Part shown: one piece after another, positions 52,201-61,695 of the stretch
Numbering within the stretch: position 1 is the first letter of the stretch
Layout: the number at the start of each line of letters is the position of its first letter
From: Hepsetus odoe
Lineage: Eukaryota > Chordata > Actinopteri > Characiformes > Hepsetidae
DNA length: 64,000 nucleotides
Direction of reading: 5' to 3'
Assembly (NCBI GenBank): GCA_017165825.1
Contig: CM029366.1
Location: forward strand, 23,472,342 to 23,536,341
Program-made: the position numbers and the translations under genes
Notes under the pieces: generated by a model
Told to the model about the DNA's origin: nothing
Database searches by the model: none
The model's input: only the letters and a program-made list of their open reading frames with translations

Positions 52201-55200
52201 TATTGAATTTACCATTTTCTAGCAGCAGATAATGATGAGGGGTGCTAAGCTTTTTTTTAAATTATGTCTCATAGACATTTTTTTAACTAAATGAACACTC
52301 CTCTGAACTTTTATTTGGTGAAAGGCTGTTTAGAGTATAAATCTGTACTTAAAGGGGTTAAACCCTATTAATCATGCCCAACTATATCATAGAAAGCAGC
52401 TCATTTTATTTGTTTGTCTTTAACTTTGTTTGTCAGTTTGTCATTGCTGGCTGTCAATCTGCTGTTTGTGCCTGCTCTTGAAATATGCTGCTTCAGTTTT
52501 TATTTATATGTATATCTGTGCTTTGTCTGTATTATAAGTCATGTTTTTTTACTGTAGGTTTTCTGTTTCAATGTTTTATAGAGACCTTCCCTACATTTAA
52601 CAACTGATTCTCCATGTCTGCCACTTTCAAATGTCAAAAAATGGTCTTTTCCTTTATATAGTTCTTGTTACTTTTTTACCGTATGTGTTACATTGCTTTT
52701 TTTGCAGCATTCCACATTGCCACTGTTATGGATTTTTTTTGTTTCTTTTTGTCTGTTTCTGCAGGAGTTTAACAAGTAATCTGCCCAATGTGAATCTACC
52801 AAATGTGAACCTCCAAATTCCCAAAGTACCAAATCTTCCCGTGCCAGTAGCAGGACTATCTGTTAACCTTCCACAAATGCCTAGCTTTTCCACTCCATCC
52901 TGGATGGCTGCTATTTATGACTCTGAGTGTGTATTCAATGAGTTTACATCAGATTTAAATTCAAAATGTGTCCCCTTGGCATGAAGGTGTTTTCCAGAAG
53001 CTCGTCTTTAACTTTGGAGAAGAAGGTAGAAACTAGAAAACAGTTTTTAAAAAGCAAACATTGTGCTGGCTTGAGAAATATTGTTCATTTGTTATAAAGT
53101 AAATTTTATATATAATTTAAAGCTTACAATCCTTAAAACCACATCAAAACTCAGGCATAGAAACCTTAGAATAGTATAAGCAAACAGACCTATCTGGCAG
53201 TAACTAATTTAGCCATAACTGAGCTGACCAATAATCTATACCTTTTGTTATCAGTGCTGTGTATTATAGCATATTATAGCAGTACTATATAATTTATATA
53301 TAAATTATTTATGAATTACTTATATTGTTATATATAACTATATACATTTTTCTGAAAAGAAGCATTAACATGTAGAGTAAGTTGAATGCAGAATGATTAA
53401 GCTCTAGGTTTGGGGTTCAAGACAAGTTGCTCTAAGGTTAGGAACAGTGCAGTTTCTGTAATGTTTAACACAGAGTGCTCTATTTTATAATAGTATCATC
53501 TACTCTAATAGTATTATCTCATTAATAGTAGTATATTATTAATAATATAACAGTAGTATAGTATATTAAGTGAAAGTGACAACCCTTGTCATTGCGAGGT
53601 CACAGCACAGCAGACAGTGAACCACAACGAAATTGGACCTCTGCATTTAACCCAGGCACACTCAAACACCGTGCAGCTATTGAAAGCACCCGGGGAGCAG
53701 TGACAGGGACGGGACCTTGCTCAAGGGTACCTCAGGGCAACCTATTGGGAAGGGGTTTGAACCCCCAATCCTCCAATCATGCAGCTAATGCCCTAACCAC
53801 TAGGCCACATGACATACAGAATTTGTATAGGGGTCTTAGCTTGTTGTATTGCTCCTTTGCTATTTTCTTGTGCAGAAATGACTGTGCCGGCACTGACATG
53901 GGAGCAGTTAGGCAACAGGGGTGTGGGATTCAGAATTCTTTTTGAACTCACTTTCATCTAAAATTGTGCTTATGTTACCACCTCCTGAGTGACCCATTTT
54001 AGCACAGACACAAGGCCAAAAATGCTTTTTCTTGACTTTATGCAAAAGCCTAAAAGTCCTGTCCCATTTCTTACAACCCAGTTTTGTGGGAAAGCACTAT
54101 TACTATTTGTGTCACCACACTCAGTATAAATAGGCTACAGACTGAAATGTTTGTCAAGCCAGCCTAATTCAGCTATATGTATTATAGAATATTCCAACAA
54201 AAATACAATGTTTAAATAGGTAAAGGGATTTAATTTGCATTTAAAAAAAAGAAATAAGCAACTAATATTCTTTTTTATGAAGAAATGTTCAACAAGTTTG
54301 CCTTTCAAGCCATTTTCATGCCAAGTAGATTGCAAGGGGTTTGGGTCAAGCCCATGCTGTTTGTTTATTTGAAATGAGAACTGAAAAGATTTTCATTTTC
54401 CTCAATGTGCATGCCATTGAGGTGGGACTGAGGTGGTGAGATCTGGATTGCAACCCAAACCTACGAACAGTCAGCCCTAAGTCTCCTTGCTTCCAACTAA
54501 GGAAAATTTCCCCATTCGACACTATCTGCCTCTAAATCCTAAGGTTAGGACTGCAGTTTAAGTCACTCATCTGTGTTTTTCCAGAACCTCTTTGAGTTTA
54601 CGACACCCAGCCTTTCATAAGGCTGTTTTTAGTCCTTCATCAGCTCATGCAACATTACTGACCCCAAAATGAGTACATTCAATCATGTGGAGACATTAGG
54701 GTATAGGTGGTCCTTGTAGAAGCAGCATCAAATAGTGGATCGTTGACAGCTGTGGTAAGAAATCTATTTTTTAGAGGATCCATCCCGACTTTGAGGTGGA
54801 GGGGTTTGCTAGAGGGTCATCAGTGGGTTCAGGTTTGTTTGAAAGGTGTCAGTGGGTGTGGGTTGGTGGAACTCCCTGCCTGGTCAAAGACGCCCCACTT
54901 GGTCTTTTTGTATTAGAATAAAATGCTCTGAAGCAGTTTTCAGGTCAGCCTGCAGCTGGCATCCAAGGCAGTAGAAATAAGCCATCATAGAGTTTAAACA
55001 TCAGAGTGGCCTTAGGATTTTCTTTCCTGAATGCCACAAAAAAGAGCCCATTCCATGCTACAGGGCATAAAAATGACATAAAACTTCTAGTTAAGTAATT
55101 AACTCTCACAGGAAGTAGCAATGTCCAGTAATAAAAGTCAGAACAGCCATTGTTTTGTGGCTTTACCCTTAACTGCACTGAAGAAGCCCAACACTCCCAG

Positions 55201-58200
55201 AAATCACACTCTTATGTTTCAACTCTATGGTAGCTTACCACCCCCCCTTCCTGACCCTTACAACACTCCTCCTCGTCCCGTCCCATCTATCTCCACTCAG
55301 GATGGCAGCGTCTTCAGAGTTGACTGCATGATGTGTGTTGACCTCTGGAACTCCGTCAACCTCGCCGGGCATGGGTGGTGAGAGAGAGCCTGATATTTAT
55401 GCTTCTGTTCCACATCTGAACTTTGTCCTTTATCTGTTCAGTTAGTGCAGCCTTATCTATCATTTATTGAACATTTTGGTGCAAATAGATCATGCAATAT
55501 AGGCCTACTGAACTATTTGCATTGTAGCACTAATGAGTCAATGGTAGGGCTCCAAAGTGGTGCTCTGGTTCATTCCTTTTAGTAACTTGTTGTTCAGCTT
55601 ATGTAGATATGCAGATGTGTACGAAAGCTGATTTCTCAGATTAGAAAATTAGAAAAGGGCTTAGTGACCAAACTCTTTACATGCCTTCTCTCACCATGAC
55701 ATTCCCAAGCTCTTCACCCTGTTTCCTTAGAGAAGTTTGATCAACCAAAGTGTGCATGATTCTAGGCCCTTTCAAGGGTGAATAACCACGCAAGTGTGCG
55801 AGGTTATTGATGTGTGTTGGAAACACTCTTGTCTATTTTACCATACACTGACTGACCATGGGGACCTTTTGCCCTGTGATTTAAACAGGATTCTGGGCCA
55901 CTTGTTAGTGTATGGTTAAAATAATCTAAAATGGATATGTTATGAGTAAAGTCATAACGATAGCTCTACATTCCTGTTGCTGCTTTCATTGAGCAGCCTG
56001 TTGGCAAAGATTGTGACCACTGATCTCTGACATGTTGCTGTGCCTGGCAGTAATGGCTCAGGGACATCAGAAGATCTGTTCTGGAAACTGGATGCCCTGC
56101 AGACATTCATTAGAGACCTACACTGGCCTGAGGAGGAGTTTGCCAAGCATCTAGACAACCGTATGAAGCTCATGTCCAGCGATATGATTGAGTCCTGTGT
56201 AAAACGGTATGTGTGTGTGTTTTGTGTATGTGAAAGGGTGTATAGTAGTGTCATAAAACCAAAAAAGTGCAATTGATATGTATTAAGGTTTAAACAAAAT
56301 AAAATATACAGATATAACCTGACTACCCATTGAGTCTAACACTTAAAAATGTGTTCCCATCATTGACAGTATGGCTTTAAAAGCAGATACTTTTTATATA
56401 AAGTTGAATATCTAGAAATCATCTTACTGCGGCCCTTGTATATTACTAATGTAATATATACCATGATTACCTTATGGTTCGTTCTTTGCTTTAGCACAAG
56501 GGCAGCATTTGAATCCAAGCTGACCAAGAGTAGCCGTTCAACAGACTTCCGCATCCCACTGTCCTTATGCACCATGTTCAATGTGATGGTTGATGCTAAG
56601 GACCAGTCAGCAAAACTGTGTGCCATGGAGATGGGCCAGGAGGTAATGATAAATGTGGTCTGTTTCTTAAAGAAATTAACAAAAAGACTGGAAAAAAAGG
56701 AAATCCAGTTAAAAAATGTATTATGCTTATTATAATTATGTTTTTTTTTTTTTACTCTGATTGGAAAGGCCTTCTTTTATAGACTGTATATAATATATAA
56801 GAAATCTCTTTAATTTATAATTAACTTAGAATTATAAGAAATCTGCTTAAATTCTGAATATATTTAATAAGGCTGGAGATCGCTCATCAAGGATTTCAAC
56901 ATCAAGCTTTAAAAGCTTAAGCTTGAAAAAATTGTTTATATTTTATTGTATTGCTGCAGAACAAACAGGAAACAATCTTAACAATCAACCCATGAAATTC
57001 TGCTAATTATCATCTCCCTGTTGACTTAACTGAACTAGTACCTTTCCGAAGCATCTTAAAGATTTATATAGTCTGGTCATTCTGCTTCTTCACATGAACA
57101 TAACATCACTTCTTATTTCTGGGTGTTTAGTATCATGCCATTTGTTATTTTCATCACTTTTATAACTTTTTTATTTATTTTATTTTCCCAAATAGAAATA
57201 TTTTGCAGGGAAGGGAATAAGGAATAATTCAAATGTGTTTGATTATTTAACTCCATACCATGTGTTTCCAGACCTGTTTGATGTTGTAATTTATTTCTAC
57301 ATCTAAATCTATTGTTACTTTTTAGAAACAATATCATTCTAAAATTGATGACCTTATTGAAGAGAGTGTGAAGGATATGATTTCTCTCTTGGTGGCGAAG
57401 GTACATTTTTAGATCAATATTCACTTGGATTCCTTGGTTGAATCTGTATGTTGTTGTGTGGCCATTCATCAATTTTGGATCATATGTTGTACGTGTTATG
57501 TGTTGTATCATCTGCACAGTTTGTGGCAATTCTGGAAAGTGTTCTAGCAAAGATCTCCCGGTATGATGAAGGAACCCTGTTCTCATCTTTCCTGTCATTT
57601 ACGGTGAGATTTATTGATTTTCAGATCAATTTGTATTATTAATTTGGTGTATTTAGCACCGTATATTAAATTTCTTTCTATTTTTAGGTGAAAGCAGCAT
57701 CAAAATATGTGGACGTCCCTGTAAGTTTTAAGGAAGTTACTCTAGCTTGTCACTTTTTTGTTATTGTTATTAGTTCTGCAATGACCAGCTAAGTCACTTT
57801 GCTTAATCTTCTGCAGAAACCAGGAATGGATGTTGCTGATGGCTATGTGACCTTTGTTCGTCACTCTCAGGACATACTGCGAGATAAGGTCAATGAGGAG
57901 GTGTATATAGAGAGGTTATTTGATGTAAGTAAGATGCCGTCTCCTCCATGCCTAAGGAGGTTCCATCCAAAATGTGGCAAAACAATGGGGCATATGAGGG
58001 ATAAGTCACATTTTGAGTGCTGTGCTCTAAATCCTTCCATCCTGACAGATAAGGCCAGTCTTATCCCGAGGCTCTCGCTCTTCAGTGTCTCATTGCTGTG
58101 AATTCGCGTTCAGCCGTTTGTGCTCTGGTGTTGCATTAGCCACAATGAGTTGCACCTTTGTGCTCTGATGTTGCGTTAGCTACTGTTTGTTGGACCTTTG

Positions 58201-58553
58201 TGCTCAGAGCTCACGAGGCAAAGTGTCTCTCCCACCACCAAGCGGATTATTTAAACAGTGCTCTCAAAGACAGTGAATGAAACAATTGTTTATTGGCAAA
58301 TTCTTACACATTCCTAATTACTGCCAAAGTATTTGGATGGGGTTTAGGAGAGAGAAAAAAAGTGTTAATACAGTGCAGCCAAGGTGGTACATGACAGACT
58401 AACAGTAGTACTGTTGTAAATGTTGGTGTACGCTGGAGAGCACTGTTACATTTGGAAATAATCCTTTGTGAATCATTTTGTGACTCCGTGTTACACGATT
58501 GTCTACGTGTGTAGTGGGAGATGATTTATTCTGTGTACAGTAGATTTGTGTCA

Positions 58554-58611
<58 letters not shown>

Positions 58612-58719
58612 TTTTTGTGTGTGTGTGTGTGTGTGTTTGTGTGTGTAGTCATTTTAAAATTATGCCTGCAAGATGCAGCCACAATACGTTAAAGTATATG
58701 CAGTATCCATCAGAGAGTG

Positions 58720-58758
<39 letters not shown>

Positions 58759-61660
58759 TGCGTGTGCGTGTGCGTGTGTGTGTATATGTGTGTTTGAATT
58801 TGATGTCTTTGAGAAATGCACTGTGTTACACCTGCTGCTTTTCCTGTGTGTGTTATGAACATAAGTACTGATGATGCATGACTCTTGGATCTGCTTGTAT
58901 TTTTCTTTCTTTCAAAGTACAATTGCGGTCCATTGCATCATTTAACCTTTTTTTTACTGTAATTTCATTACAAACTTTTCAGATGAGAGGTTGTATGTCC
59001 TACTTATGTTCTTTAACCAAGAGACTCTTGATATGGGACCATATCATAAAAAACAGCCTTTTCCTTGTTTTTTAAATAGACTTGCTGATATAGTATGCAA
59101 ACAATTATTAGGTTTCCAAGGATATCATTCACTCCTGCATATATATTTCATGCGAAGTCAAAACAGCATGTTTTGAATTCATTGTTTTTGTGATGCCACA
59201 AAAATCAATGCATTCATAAATATCTGCTTTTTCTGCTTACAGCAGTTCATCTCTGCCCATTCATGCTCAGCCCAGACTTCTAAAATAAAGCGCAACATAG
59301 AGCAGCCAATCAAAACCATTTGCATATATCAGTCCAAAAAGCACAGTGACAAAAAGCTGCTTTAAAAACAGATTAGTCAACATCGCTAAATGATCGTGTA
59401 AAAGTGATTATGTCTGTAGTGATTATTAAAATCTCATAAACATTTTATCTGGATCCCAGGGGAAAGTAAAAAAAAAAAAAAAGCAGGGAAAATGTAGGAT
59501 ATGGGCCTTTAATAAAAACAAAAAAATGCCTCAAAGTACTGATTTTACCTACACAGACTGACATACACTCTGTGTCCAAAAGTGCCCATACATCTCTTCT
59601 ATTTAAAGAATTGTGGTATTTTTAGGTGCACCCATTTTTGTATAATCTCAATTGAAAAGCACTGCTAGTACAATGGGAAACACTGGACCAGGCACATATA
59701 AACCTAAGCTCACTATGCCCAGTGCTTTTGAACCTTTGGACACATAATATAACCAAATGTCAGATTTGCACTACTGAAATTGTTGTGAGACATTAAAGGA
59801 CCTACAGCCTTCCATTTCCTAAACTGACCATCACATTTGATCTTTAATACATTAAAGCTGTTTCCTAATCTGCGTACTTGCATACCCTTGGTAGAAGACA
59901 GGGATTCTAATGTGTTTTTTTGAGTGGCTAATTGTAACGTGCCCCAAGAGATACTGACAGCCTGATTATACTCAGCAAACAAGCTGAGATTGTATCATAA
60001 GGCAATATAAAAAAAACATGCTGCTGCAGTAAGTAAGAAGTAAGCTTACAAGTATATTTTAGCACTACAAAGATTTTGTTCATGCCTACTTGTTTAATGC
60101 CATTTTCAAGTACATTTAAAGCAAATACATTTAATTCACATACATCTGTTAAACAGTCGCACTGATAAATATGCAAAGGAAGAGGAAGCAAGCACGCTTT
60201 TTGATAAACAGCTCATTTTTCACACAAGTCTAGTCGTACTCATTTGAACTTTCTGGTTGTCTCTGTCACGTCTCTTCATATCCCATTTTGTTCTGTTCTG
60301 TTCTGTTCTTATTCTATTCTATTCTATTCTATTCTATTCTATTCTTTCCTCAAGACAATATCCACACCCTTTTTCTAACAAAGTGGAACTTATCTCTAGA
60401 TGTCCTACTGTTTGATCACATTCTGTTGAGTGGCATGATTTCTAATCAAATAATCTTCCTGTGTACATCTACTAGCATGACCCACCTCCAAAAGTTCCTA
60501 CATCATACGCACACACACAAACACACAGCTCTCTGCCCCGCCCACTCACCTGCTCCTTCTGCATGCACTGCACGCTCCGACGAATCAACTGTTTGAAGTG
60601 GACATGCAAGCAAACAAATCAACCAATCAGCAACCAACAACTCGGCCAAGTCTAAATCATAACCTAATCCAGTCTTTACACTTCCAAATCATAACATAGG
60701 TTAGTTAATTACAGGTCCATATGCTCATTGAACTCCGATTATCCAGTGATCCAGTTAAATCACCGACATGAGTTTATGTGGTCACTCTACAGAATCTTGT
60801 TATTATTTATTTATCTCTACAAGATTACAATATCATCCATTATGCAACACATGTGCTGTTCTCTTTGAACTATAGAAAGAATGTATGCCATTCCGAGATT
60901 TCAAGAGTTTCCAGTACACATTGTCTTCTGATTTGTAGTTTTTAGTGTCGTTGATTCAGTATAATGCAGACAAATGGTTTAAGATAACAGTACAAACCCC
61001 CCCTTGCCTGCAGATTCCTCTCACTCTCACTTTATACATTGATTTCCGAGTTTTATGGTTATGATCATAATAAGGTTTGCTGCTTTAACTTGGAAATGTT
61101 TTGCTGGGTTTGGGGATGTTTGAAAAAAAAATTGCATTTAAAGATTAATAGCATGGAGAAATGCATTCATTTCAAGGTTTTTGTTTACATTCAGCATAGT
61201 TCTGTTACAAGAATGTCCAAGATCAAAAACTATGAAAATGTGATCCAGACACATTTAAACTGAATTTCAGATCTTTAACTCTAATTTTAAAGACAACAGA
61301 ACATTAACACCAATTTTGCTGCTTGATTAAGGCCTACCTTTACATTTTAAACGTCAATATTTCTCATCAATACTTGCTTCTTATTTCTCAGACTATGCTG
61401 TATATATGTTAAGAAAAAAACAATTCAAGTGTTTATTTTGTTGTTATTTATGCAAGTCATTAATGCATGATTTATGTACTTTTTTGCAGATGGTCATATT
61501 GCTGGCTCTGTAAATTAATTTTAAGTGGCCTGACTAACCTAGTGTTAAGTGAGGGTGTGATTGTGTCTTTGTTGGTATGCATTTAGTGTATTTTGTGTAT
61601 GTCCTCGTCTGTGCATGAATAAAGGTGCGTGTATGCGTGTATGGGTGTATGTGAGTGTGC

Positions 61661-61695
<35 letters not shown>

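Larger units (their letters stand above)
52927..56050 (+). other. cadps: Intron 19 (3.1 kb)
   Basis: Holds an antisense SINE (53569-53809) and the candidate 77-nt exon (55301-55377). Other sequence is unremarkable. Confidence 0.8.

Noticed and set aside
57799..58101. 100-codon frame beginning inside exon 25
   Set aside because: Past 57924 it is intron read-through; the gtaagt donor and the next exon in phase show where the exon ends.
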